Notes: generated by a model from the sequence alone, not told the origin. DNA of 7,082 bases from CAZAYB01 sp964489215 (GCA_964489215.1 CAZAYB010000167.1:1-7082); one strand, 5' to 3'; positions 1-6,794 are shown, counted from the first letter of the stretch. Numbers and translations: made by a program.

Positions 1-290
1 CCGTCCCGCCCATCAATGACGTGCCAGCTGCCTCTTGTGAAAGACAATCCCTGGAGAGTAACATCAGCACCGGCGTAAATATTTACCCAGGTTTGTATCA
101 GGGTTGCATTTATTATATCCACATCATCGGGGTTTTCACCAGTTATAACGAGGTCCTTGTTTATCGAAATCGTTTTTCGTTCGCCCGTACTGCCGTAGGA
201 TCCGGTTGAAACTATAATGGTATCACCATCGCCGGCGCTGTTTACAGCACTTTCAAGGTCGGGGTAATCGCCCGGTACTGTTACAGTTTT
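1..290 (-). other. Start of beta-helix domain 3, residues 2169-2264 (continues beyond the window)
   Basis: The opening coil KTVTVPGDYPDLESAVNSAG with GDGDTIIVSTGSYGS repeats the start signature of helices 1 and 2 (…AI/AV…GD.[IV]I[VL].[PT]G.[YW]). It is followed by ISINKDLVITGENPDDVDI and VTLQGLSFTRG, typical first and second coils. The window ends inside this domain. By analogy with the first two modules it may end in another VDMGYH connector, then an anchor, dockerin or sorting signal, but none is visible. Confidence 0.8.
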
Positions 291-3200
291 AGGCTTATCG
301 ATATCCTGTTTGAGTTCAATAAAGTCAAGGTCGCCATTGTAGAAGTCACTTATCTGCGGGTCCTGCTGATAATGATTTCCGGACTCATCAACGAGATTAG
401 GGAAGTCAGCAACAAAGGCGCTTGTCCTTGGTGCGGCAAATTCGTACAGCTCTTCAATTGAAATCCATCCTATCTGAGAATTTGCGTTTGCTGCATCATC
501 AGCGAGGCCTGTTTTCAATCCCTGTGTCAGATAGTAAGTAAAGACACTGCTTCCGAGAGAACCGAACTGCCATCCGAACTGGTCTTCACTTGTACCAGTG
601 ATTACTATACCTCTTTGCAAATCAGGCAAGTCCGGAGGAACAGTTCCAGCCATTCTGTTGAAGTCATCCTTAAAGCCGTCTCCCGGTGCAGGTTTGTTGT
701 TACCTATACCCATAACAAAGGTGCCGGCTACGGTTGCTGCGCTTCCGCCGCTAAAGCAGTTATCAAGAATTACTATATATTTATCAGTGTTAAGATAACC
801 GAACCAGTCAGTTAATTCATCGTCACTGATATTTTCGAATGAGCGCGTAACCAGATATTCATCAAGACCGTCAGCTTCATCTTTGGGGCTCTGGTCTGTG
901 CCGGTTGTTCCATGTCCGCCAAAGTAGAAGACAAATGTATCTTCTGGTCCGATTTTTGCGGCAAGATCAATGAATTTCTGTTCAATATTAGCTTTTGTAG
1001 CCTGAGAATCTAATATAAACTCAATATCGTCGAACGACCAGTTTTTACTTTCATCAATAGCATCAGCGAGGTCCATCGCACCGCTTACACTATAGGGCAG
1101 ATCGTTAATAGTTCCATCGTAATCGTCAATAGCGACGAACAGGGCGAAGTTTTCTTCTTTGCTTTCCCTGTAAACGACAGTTACGGTTCTGTCGGCATTC
1201 ATGTTTACGTAATTCATAGAGGGGTCATCAAGTGTTATGCCGTCGGCACCGATCCAGTTTATCTGGTACTGACCCTCGTATTGTTCTGGAATCGGAGTTG
1301 CGCTTATTACTACAGTAGTGTATGGTGAATAAATCCCGTTCATAGGTGAAACGGTAATAGTATCCGCAAAATCTGCGGGTATGTTAGGGTCAATTTCCAA
1401 TTCGACAATAAGCTCGTATTCATCAGGCTCGAACAATTGTTCATGGTAACCCATATCCACTATGCCCTGGTCGGGTACGCTGTCTGTACGTGTAGTATAA
1501 GTATCGAGGTCCAGGAATACGGCATCGTCGCTGCCTGCATCAACAACGGGGTTAATAACCGGATTTAGGTTGGGGTCAAGCTGACCTGCGGCGCCCTGGC
1601 TGAGGAGGTATACGTCGTTTTCAGCATCAACAAACAGCGGATCAGCGTTGAGATTGTGTGATTCAGTGAACCAGCTGATATAATCTGCAGCAGCCCATGT
1701 CTGGAACCATTGATTAAGATCAGAAGCAAAGCTTTGGTTCAGCACACAGCCGTCTTCCATGTAGATACTGCTTGAAGCGGTTGCGACACTAATAGCCTGG
1801 ATAATCGCATCCACTGTATCTTCAGGAGTTTCGGCAGGTATCAAAATACCTCCTGTGGCNNNNNNNNNNNNNNNNNNNNNNNNNNNNNNNNNNNNNNNNN
1901 NNNNNNNNNNNNNNNNNNNNNNNNNNNNNNNNNNNNNNNNNNNNNNNNNNNNNNNNNNNATTTCGACATCGCTGTATGTTACAAATGCAGATGATGTTGC
2001 GTCATATCCGCATGGGTCCTCAATTGAGGGTGTGCTTCTAAGGGCAATTTGTGCACCGTTTGCCCCGGTGTTGTTCCAGAGGATACTGTCAATAATATTT
2101 ACGGAGCTGTTCTGTGCAGCAGAGACTGCACCTCCATATCCCGGGAAACCGTAAACCATGTTATCGGTTATGGTACAGTTTTCAATTTGAGGTTCGCTGA
2201 ACCAGTTTATTGATACAGCACCGCCGTCCAGAGCTGCCCTGTTCTTGTAAATAAGGCAGTTTGAGAGCAGTGAAGTATTGTCGGGGTTTGAGTCACTTCC
2301 ACCAAAGTATATCGCACCGCCAGATGCGTTTGTTTCGTTGCCGGTAAATATTGAATCGTAAATGCTCACGATTGAAGCGTTGCTCTGGAAGCCACCGCCT
2401 TTACCGAAGAGTACTGTTGTTTCTGGCATTGGCGGTGTACGCCAGTCATCTCCTACCGCAGTCCACTGGTCAGGCAGTTCGAGGTTTGGAACAGCTGTGT
2501 TGTTTTCAATTATAGTAGAATTTATCTGAGCGGTACTGTTTATTGAGCTTAGGCCGCCACCTTCGAATGCGAAGTTGTCGTGTATGTCGCAATTGTTGAG
2601 AATTACATTTGCATTTGAAGCCCAGTAAATTGCACCTCCGATGCTTGCCTGGTTGTCGAAAAGTTCGCAATCGGTGAGTACAACTGTTGAGTATTTTTCT
2701 GCACAAATGGCTCCTCCATATCCGAGATACGGTTTGACATAGAAATGTTCATCGGGTAGTTTTGCGATATTGTCACTAAAGAGACATTTTGTGAAGGAAA
2801 CTCTGCTGTCTTCTGCGCAGAAAACGGCGCCACCGAAAGTATCCATTTCGTATTTGTATTCCGGCTGAGGTCCGTAGATCCATGAGTCCGAGCCGCCCTG
2901 TCCTGCGTGGCCTCCGTATGTGTGGTTGCCTGTAATTTCACATTCTATGAAGGTTGGTTCGGAACGCTCGTCACAGAATACGGCACCGCCGAAAGCACCT
3001 CTGTATTTTGGCGGATACTGGTAACCCCAGGCTTCCCAGAGGTTTCCATCAGTCCATTCCCATCGGTCGTAGAGTATGTTCCACCATTCCTGCCTGCTCC
3101 AGTTACCGCCATAGTTTCCGCTATGCGTTCCGGCCTTGTTACCTCCGTTTCCGCCATTGCTGCCTCTAACATAGTTGTCCCGGATTTTACAGTTTACGAA

Positions 3201-6200
3201 TAGCGGGGCGCTGTCCTCTCCGCAGTATATCGCACCGCCGAAGACATATCCGCTCCAGCCGCCTCGTCCTGCGTTACAGGTATCGGTTGAGTCACCCCCG
3301 CGTCCGCCGTGACCAGGCTGAATCCCATTATTTTGTATTATGCAGTTTCGGATAACCGGACTTGCTCCGGGATAGATAAAGATTGAGCCTCCCATTGCAC
3401 TGCCGCCGTCACCTCCGTCAACACAGCTATCGCCATCAGCACCATCAACTATCTTCCAGAAACTGTTTTGGATGGTGAATCCGTCAAGGACGCAGCCCCG
3501 GTCAACATTTGGTCCGAAATCAATTGCCCTGAAGTAGTTACCGTTACGTTCAATTATTGTAGCGGCGACTATTGCAGGGTCTGAAGGGTCTGTTGAGGTT
3601 ATCAAAACATTTTTATCAATCTGCAGAGCAGTGTCAAACCATGTGCCCGGCTCAACTATAATAACATCTCCGTCGTTGGCGTTATGAACGGCGTCCTGTA
3701 TATTGTGATAGCCAGCATCCGGGTCTGAGTCTGGGCCTACGTGCAGCGTTCTCGGCTGTTCGAAACGAATTGTGATGAACTTATCGGGGCCAATAATCAC
3801 ATAATTTACGGCCTTTGTTGAAGAATCGTCCACGGTTCCGCCTTCCCAGCTGTCGAGCCGATAAGCAGCATCTGGAATTGCAGTTATTTTTACCCATGTT
3901 CCAGGGAAAAGTCCTGTAACATCATAAGGATTATCGCTATCGTAAACGGTTGGGTCATCCTCAACTGTAAATGAGCCGTGACCATCGGTAGTTATATATA
4001 GTCGATATGTCGGCAATACAGCAGTTCTGCCATAATGATAGCCCATATCAACAGTTCCGCTGTCGGGTTCGCCATCGGTACGTGTGGTAAGAAAGTCCAT
4101 TCCCACAGCTGCTGCCTGTGCGTTACCGGCATTAACGGCGGGGCTGTCCTGGGACTGGCCTGCCTCAATCTGGCTGAGGTAATAATCACCGTTTAACGGG
4201 CCGCTCATAAAGAGCGGGTCGCCTTCAATGTTATTTGTGTTATCAGCCAAGCCATTTACCTGTGCGGCACCGCTTAAGGTGTCCCAGATATATGTAGCAG
4301 GGTCAAAATCGCCGAAGTCGCCATGCTTGTTGCCATAAAATAAGCTGCTGTCGACATCAGCAATGCCGTTTTCACCTTCATAAACGGCAATATCATCATT
4401 TTTGAAGAATATTGAATTTTCAATATGAACAGTGCCCCACAGTTCAGAGTAAACGGCTCCGCCGTTACCGCTTTGACAATAGTTATCGGCAAATGTAGAA
4501 AGCTCTATATCAGGCTCTGCGAAGAAATTAGCGGCAATACCACCACCGCTTTGTGCAGCGACGTTTTGTGTTACCAGACAATTCTTGAGGGTTTGAGGGA
4601 TGGTCGGATCGCCACCGTATATCATTATTCCTCCGCCAAAGCCGTCATCACCTTCAGCCATATTTTCCTGGATTGTGGAATTTCTTATATCAAGTGCAGT
4701 TACTGCGGCAGCTATCGCACCACCTCCAATATTAATCTCATCACCATCAGTAGCAATGTTGCTTCTTAAATCACAGTTATCAAATAATACTCCTGGTGTA
4801 TTCAGGCCGACACCGTTTGAGAGGTAGAGAGCCCCTCCGCTTTCTGCCATATTTCCGTAAAAACGACAGTCTGTAAACTCAGCGTGGAAGTCCTGTGTGT
4901 GGATGGCACCTCCCCAAAGGGCACGGTTGCCCGAGAAGATACACTGCTGGAAATCCATATCAAGTTCGGTATTTCCTTCGGTATCATATATTTCAATAGC
5001 TCCGCCCCATCCGTTTTGAGCGGTGTTGCTTCCGAATGCACAATTAACTGCGTTTATATGACTGTATGAGCGAATTGCACCGCCGTCCATTCGGGCAGTA
5101 TTTGAGCTGAAACTGCAGTTGGTTAAATTAAGCTGTCCGCCGGTATAAAGGAATATTGCGGCACCATCGAAGGTATCAACGTTTTCGGCGAATTCGCAGA
5201 TGTCGTCTGGATTAGCAGTTGTGAAATTGAGGGTATTTCCGCCATCGGCAAAAACAGCACCGCCTCTCGAATTGTAAAAATCGACATTATCAAAGTTTGC
5301 GGTTATGCCGGAGTTGTCAATAAAGATTGCTCCGCCACGAGTATAGTTTTTAGTAATATAATCTCCAAAAGAACCGGTAATGGTTGTTCCGGAGAAATAA
5401 TAAGCCTGACTGTTGTCGATGGAGCAGTTTGTCATCTGTACGGTAGAACCACCCTGACAGTAAATAGTACCTCCAGTATTCATAAAACCAGTTCCGTCAG
5501 AAGTATAATTAACGTAGGCTCCTCCAGCGTAGTCCCAGCCGTCGGGTCCTTTTGTGGCTGGGCCGAATGGGTCCTGAAGGTCGCTTCCGTTACCTCTTTC
5601 ACCGCCTATACCGTGACTACCCTGAATCGACTTATTGTCTTTGAAAGTGCATCCGTTTATTATCGGAACACTTCCTGCTTCACAATATATGGCACCTCCC
5701 CTGCCGTCACCACCGGCTCCATCGACTGCCCAAATCTGCGGAGCTCCGAGAATATCATCTTCCGGGTCAGCAGGGTCTTCCGGCCATTCAGGGTCGGGGA
5801 CAGCACCTGCGGCACCACCTACACCACCATGACTTGCTTCAGTATCGGCATCATTTTCACTACCATTACCGCCGTCTCCGCCGACGGCACCTCTTGCGGT
5901 ATTACCTTCAAATATACAGTCTTCAATAATCGGCGCAGCTCCGGCCTGGCATGCGATTGCACCACCGTATCCGTTTCCATCGGCATGTCCGCCGTTTCCG
6001 CCCCATTGTCCGTTTTCTTCGGACCCAGGCGGAATGTACTTACCATCAGCGCCGAACCCGCCCTGACCGCCGCTTACCTGGTTGTTAATAAAACGGCAAA
6101 GTTTAAAAGTAGGAGAGCTTCCGTTACATAAGGCTGCTCCTCCGTATCCGTCTCCAGCTACAGATTCACCGCGTGCGGCTCTGGACCACGGGATAGCTTC

Positions 6201-6794
6201 GGCATCGTCTGGATCGTAATTTTCCGGATCAATAAGCTGTCCCGGGTTTAAGGCGTTTTGACCAACAGCACCTGCAAAGTAGCCGTTTCGTATTGTAATA
6301 CCAACAATTTTGGTTGCATTACCTTCGCCATTCGAAAAATCGAACGCTCTTCTTGAATAGAAGTTGTAACTTTGGGTTGAGGAACCAAATTGATCCTCTC
6401 CATCGAACTGATACTGGAAAGTATGTCTACCGCCATGCAGGTCAATTATAGTGCTTTCAATTGTAGCCCAGCTTATAACCGGAGCGTTTTCGTCAATCGC
6501 ACTTCGTAGGGTAATTGCTTTGCCAGCGAAATTCAATCCGTGGTATTCCTGGTCTGCCGGGCCGTGTGTATAAGTCAGATTCCCGTTTGCAAGTGAATAC
6601 ACACCGGGGGCGAGAATGACTTCATCCCCTGGGGCAGCATCATCAATAGCATCCTGAATTGTTCGATACTGGGCGGGTACCAGGCGAGGTTGGGCCGTTA
6701 AAGTTCCCGCAAATCCTGCAATAATAACAATACCAATTAAACCTGCAAAGACCCTCTTTGCCTTCGATCCGGCATAAACTCCATCATTCTGCAT
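1..6794 (-). CDS. Giant secreted beta-helix protein with caspase-like domain (C-terminus beyond the window)
   Basis: This frame is read from ATG 6794-6792 to the window edge without a stop, about 2264 codons, 34 of them masked by Ns. Domains in order are: signal peptide (1-34), beta-helix 1 (about 37-883), connector (884-921), InlB-like domain (930-1013), beta-helix 2 (about 1015-1747), connector (1748-1784), InlB-like domain (1793-1876), caspase-like domain (about 1880-2162), and the start of beta-helix 3 (2169 onward). The frame opens after a TAA at 6839-6837. ATG 6794 is the first ATG and directly precedes a good signal peptide. An in-frame TTG at 6833 would add 13 unremarkable residues. 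The ribosome site is weak, only GGGG nine bases upstream. The product should be exported and act at the cell surface or outside. The helices are probably binding or adhesive scaffolds, and the caspase-like part may process the protein itself or a partner. Substrate and biological role cannot be read from the sequence. An annotation pipeline might split this gene at the N run into two partial genes. Confidence 0.95.
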   Translation of the reverse strand, partial: MQNDGVYAGSKAKRVFAGLIGIVIIAGFAGTLTAQPRLVPAQYRTIQDAIDDAAPGDEVILAPGVYSLANGNLTYTHGPADQEYHGLNFAGKAITLRSAIDENAPVISWATIESTIIDLHGGRHTFQYQFDGEDQFGSSTQSYNFYSRRAFDFSNGEGNATKIVGITIRNGYFAGAVGQNALNPGQLIDPENYDPDDAEAIPWSRAARGESVAGDGYGGAALCNGSSPTFKLCRFINNQVSGGQGGFGADGKYIPPGSEENGQWGGNGGHADGNGYGGAIACQAGAAPIIEDCIFEGNTARGAVGGDGGNGSENDADTEASHGGVGGAAGAVPDPEWPEDPADPEDDILGAPQIWAVDGAGGDGRGGAIYCEAGSVPIINGCTFKDNKSIQGSHGIGGERGNGSDLQDPFGPATKGPDGWDYAGGAYVNYTSDGTGFMNTGGTIYCQGGSTVQMTNCSIDNSQAYYFSGTTITGSFGDYITKNYTRGGAIFIDNSGITANFDNVDFYNSRGGAVFADGGNTLNFTTANPDDICEFAENVDTFDGAAIFLYTGGQLNLTNCSFSSNTARMDGGAIRSYSHINAVNCAFGSNTAQNGWGGAIEIYDTEGNTELDMDFQQCIFSGNRALWGGAIHTQDFHAEFTDCRFYGNMAESGGALYLSNGVGLNTPGVLFDNCDLRSNIATDGDEINIGGGAIAAAVTALDIRNSTIQENMAEGDDGFGGGIMIYGGDPTIPQTLKNCLVTQNVAAQSGGGIAANFFAEPDIELSTFADNYCQSGNGGAVYSELWGTVHIENSIFFKNDDIAVYEGENGIADVDSSLFYGNKHGDFGDFDPATYIWDTLSGAAQVNGLADNTNNIEGDPLFMSGPLNGDYYLSQIEAGQSQDSPAVNAGNAQAAAVGMDFLTTRTDGEPDSGTVDMGYHYGRTAVLPTYRLYITTDGHGSFTVEDDPTVYDSDNPYDVTGLFPGTWVKITAIPDAAYRLDSWEGGTVDDSSTKAVNYVIIGPDKFITIRFEQPRTLHVGPDSDPDAGYHNIQDAVHNANDGDVIIVEPGTWFDTALQIDKNVLITSTDPSDPAIVAATIIERNGNYFRAIDFGPNVDRGCVLDGFTIQNSFWKIVDGADGDSCVDGGDGGSAMGGSIFIYPGASPVIRNCIIQNNGIQPGHGGRGGDSTDTCNAGRGGWSGYVFGGAIYCGEDSAPLFVNCKIRDNYVRGSNGGNGGNKAGTHSGNYGGNWSRQEWWNILYDRWEWTDGNLWEAWGYQYPPKYRGAFGGAVFCDERSEPTFIECEITGNHTYGGHAGQGGSDSWIYGPQPEYKYEMDTFGGAVFCAEDSRVSFTKCLFSDNIAKLPDEHFYVKPYLGYGGAICAEKYSTVVLTDCELFDNQASIGGAIYWASNANVILNNCDIHDNFAFEGGGLSSINSTAQINSTIIENNTAVPNLELPDQWTAVGDDWRTPPMPETTVLFGKGGGFQSNASIVSIYDSIFTGNETNASGGAIYFGGSDSNPDNTSLLSNCLIYKNRAALDGGAVSINWFSEPQIENCTITDNMVYGFPGYGGAVSAAQNSSVNIIDSILWNNTGANGAQIALRSTPSIEDPCGYDATSSAFVTYSDVEXXXXXXXXXXXXXXXXXXXXXXXXXXXXXXXXXXATGGILIPAETPEDTVDAIIQAISVATASSSIYMEDGCVLNQSFASDLNQWFQTWAAADYISWFTESHNLNADPLFVDAENDVYLLSQGAAGQLDPNLNPVINPVVDAGSDDAVFLDLDTYTTRTDSVPDQGIVDMGYHEQLFEPDEYELIVELEIDPNIPADFADTITVSPMNGIYSPYTTVVISATPIPEQYEGQYQINWIGADGITLDDPSMNYVNMNADRTVTVVYRESKEENFALFVAIDDYDGTINDLPYSVSGAMDLADAIDESKNWSFDDIEFILDSQATKANIEQKFIDLAAKIGPEDTFVFYFGGHGTTGTDQSPKDEADGLDEYLVTRSFENISDDELTDWFGYLNTDKYIVILDNCFSGGSAATVAGTFVMGIGNNKPAPGDGFKDDFNRMAGTVPPDLPDLQRGIVITGTSEDQFGWQFGSLGSSVFTYYLTQGLKTGLADDAANANSQIGWISIEELYEFAAPRTSAFVADFPNLVDESGNHYQQDPQISDFYNGDLDFIELKQDIDKPKTVTVPGDYPDLESAVNSAGDGDTIIVSTGSYGSTGERKTISINKDLVITGENPDDVDIINATLIQTWVNIYAGADVTLQGLSFTRGSWHVIDGRD
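309..1157 (-). other. Caspase-like protease domain (clan CD, C14 type), residues about 1880-2162
   Basis: The domain opens with FALFVAIDDYDG (from F1883), the usual first strand of caspase-like folds. It continues with DIEFILDSQATKANIEQKF, then TFVFYFGGHGT with the presumed catalytic His at H1961, then YIVILDNCFSGGSA with the presumed nucleophile C2013, 52 residues later. Downstream GIVITGTSEDQFGWQF and SSVFTYYLTQGL match the conserved region that closes the caspase core, and QQDPQISDFYNGDLDF is a typical tail. Both dyad residues are present, so it is predicted active. It lies between the second InlB-like domain and the third beta-helix. Family knowledge: bacterial caspase-like and metacaspase-like enzymes cut proteins after basic or acidic residues. 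Which applies here cannot be told. A relation to the legumain/gingipain branches of clan CD is possible but less likely. Confidence 0.85.
1167..1418 (-). other. InlB-like beta domain, copy 2, residues 1793-1876
   Basis: The segment YELIVELEIDPN leads to DTITVSPMNGIYSPYTTVVI, SATPIPEQYEGQYQINWIGA and closes with MNADRTVTVVYRES. The layout (two N-terminal strands, a 'G.Y.P.T.V.ISATP' core, a 'INW.GAD' strand and a last 'RTVTVVY' strand) matches copy 1 and the InlB-like family. It is more divergent than copy 1 and lacks the W.GG motif, having W.GAD in its place. It stands directly before the caspase-like domain and may act as a spacer or help position it. Confidence 0.65.
1443..1553 (-). repeat. 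Connector copy 2, ending VDMGYHE (residues 1748-1784)
   Basis: The segment starts NPVVDAGSDDA and continues through YTTRTDSVPDQGIVDMGYH. It aligns with copy 1: both have [VN]-[ND]-A-G, TTRTD, PD and VDMGYH in the same order and at nearly the same distances. It closes beta-helix 2 and leads straight into the second InlB-like domain, so the whole helix-connector-InlB unit is repeated and not only the motif. Confidence 0.75.
1554..3752 (-). other. Beta-helix domain 2, residues about 1015-1747, interrupted by Ns
   Basis: The helix restarts with RTLHVGPDSDPDAGYHNIQDAV and GDVIIVEPGTWFD, read here as two pieces of the opening coil, matching the start of helix 1. About eleven GG[AGS][IVLF] coils are visible before the N run, with paired cysteines in the first five. 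Long loops occur in the early coils, including a tryptophan-rich one (1231-1265). The visible part breaks off at VTYSDVE, a usual place for a last coil. After the N run the sequence resumes with ATGGILIPAE and reaches NLNADPLFVD, equivalent to the GDPLF region of helix 1. Residues 1612-1645 are unknown, and that count holds only if the N run reflects true length. Confidence 0.82.
1860..1959. other. Assembly gap, 100 Ns
   Basis: Exactly 100 Ns are present. This is a conventional placeholder for a scaffold join of unknown size, so the true length may differ. The minus frame that starts at 6794 is open on both sides in the same phase, and the protein on both sides is the same kind of beta-helix, which supports one continuous gene. 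The gap lies near the end of beta-helix 2, where repetitive coils could defeat assembly. Confidence 0.97.
3756..4007 (-). other. InlB-like (Flg_new_2 type) beta domain, copy 1, residues 930-1013
   Basis: The segment begins YRLYITTDGHGSFTVEDD and continues through PGTWVKITAIPDAAYRLDSWEGG to KFITIRFEQ. The pattern of a short strand, GxGS/GxG turn, 'G..V.ITA.P...Y....W.GG' and a closing 'I.I.F' strand is that of the divergent InlB B-repeat family, small beta-grasp-like modules common in bacterial surface proteins. It sits between the first connector and beta-helix 2 and is probably a spacer or binding module. No enzymatic role is expected. Confidence 0.75.
4032..4145 (-). repeat. Connector copy 1, ending VDMGYHY (residues 884-921)
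   Basis: The segment SPAVNAG (884-890), then DFLTTRTDGEPDSGTVDMGYHY, split here by position: DFLTTRTD, then PDSGTVDMGYHY ending at Y921. It closes beta-helix 1. A second copy (1443-1553) closes beta-helix 2 with the same spacing. I recall the motif as a frequent ending of beta-helix domains in planctomycete secreted proteins. It probably caps the helix C-terminus. The two copies are clearly alike in protein but differ at many codon third positions, so the duplication is not recent. Confidence 0.75.
4146..6686 (-). other. Beta-helix domain 1 (pectin-lyase-like fold), residues about 37-883
   Basis: The domain opens with the typical first-coil signature: TIQDAI at 45-50, PGDEVILAPGVY at 55-66. 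This is the form seen in secreted right-handed parallel beta-helix proteins. About fifteen coils follow, marked by GGAI/GGAV/GGAL/GGGI motifs and by xCxF followed by N-rich turns such as NCSFSSN and NCAFGSN. The early coils carry long glycine-rich loops (GGQGGFG, GGDGGNG, GGERGNG) and one acidic, proline-rich loop at 333-347. Later coils are compact. The domain ends with a GDPLF motif and a YYLSQIEAGQ segment, as is usual before the connector. The coils resemble chlamydial Pmp GGAI/FxxN repeats, but that is similarity of style and does not establish orthology. No catalytic lyase residues could be identified, so binding or structural use is more likely than polysaccharide cleavage. Confidence 0.85.
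6693..6794 (-). other. Signal peptide, residues 1-34
   Basis: The N-terminus has a polar stretch with basic residues K11, K13 and R14. A hydrophobic core follows at about 15-32 (VFAGLIGIVIIAGFAGTL), then LTA-Q, giving a plausible signal peptidase I cut after A34. This indicates Sec-dependent export. The -3 residue would be Leu, which is tolerated but not ideal, so the exact cut is uncertain. No lipobox cysteine is present, so a lipoprotein is unlikely. Confidence 0.85.

Noticed and set aside
21..209. 62-codon plus-strand open frame at the left edge
   Set aside because: It is antisense to the start of helix 3 and has no supporting features.
1855..2154. Plus-strand open frame crossing the N run
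   Set aside because: It is open mainly because Ns cannot contain stops; the remaining part is antisense to helix 2.
2603..2941. 112-codon minus-strand open frame in another phase inside helix 2
   Set aside because: The main minus frame over this stretch gives clear GGAI/FxxN coils. The alternative phase gives a low-quality Ser/Thr/Gln-rich peptide without a recognisable start signal.
4425..4769. 114-codon plus-strand open frame opposite helix 1
   Set aside because: It is antisense to continuous beta-helix coding sequence, has no ribosome site and no recognisable features.
5613..6131. 172-codon open frame on the plus strand, antisense to helix 1
   Set aside because: It lies wholly opposite a well-supported coding region, and its length reflects the biased glycine-, aspartate- and asparagine-rich codons of the minus gene. 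The translation shows no domain or signal.
2122..6239. Possible DNA-level tandem repeat or CRISPR-like array in the repetitive gene
   Set aside because: The repetition is in the protein motifs only. Spacings vary and the DNA differs from coil to coil, with no conserved direct repeats and spacers.
4146..6686. Beta-helix 1 as an active polysaccharide lyase or pectinase
   Set aside because: The fold signature is shared, but no lyase or hydrolase catalytic motif could be identified, and the coils are of the adhesin/Pmp type.
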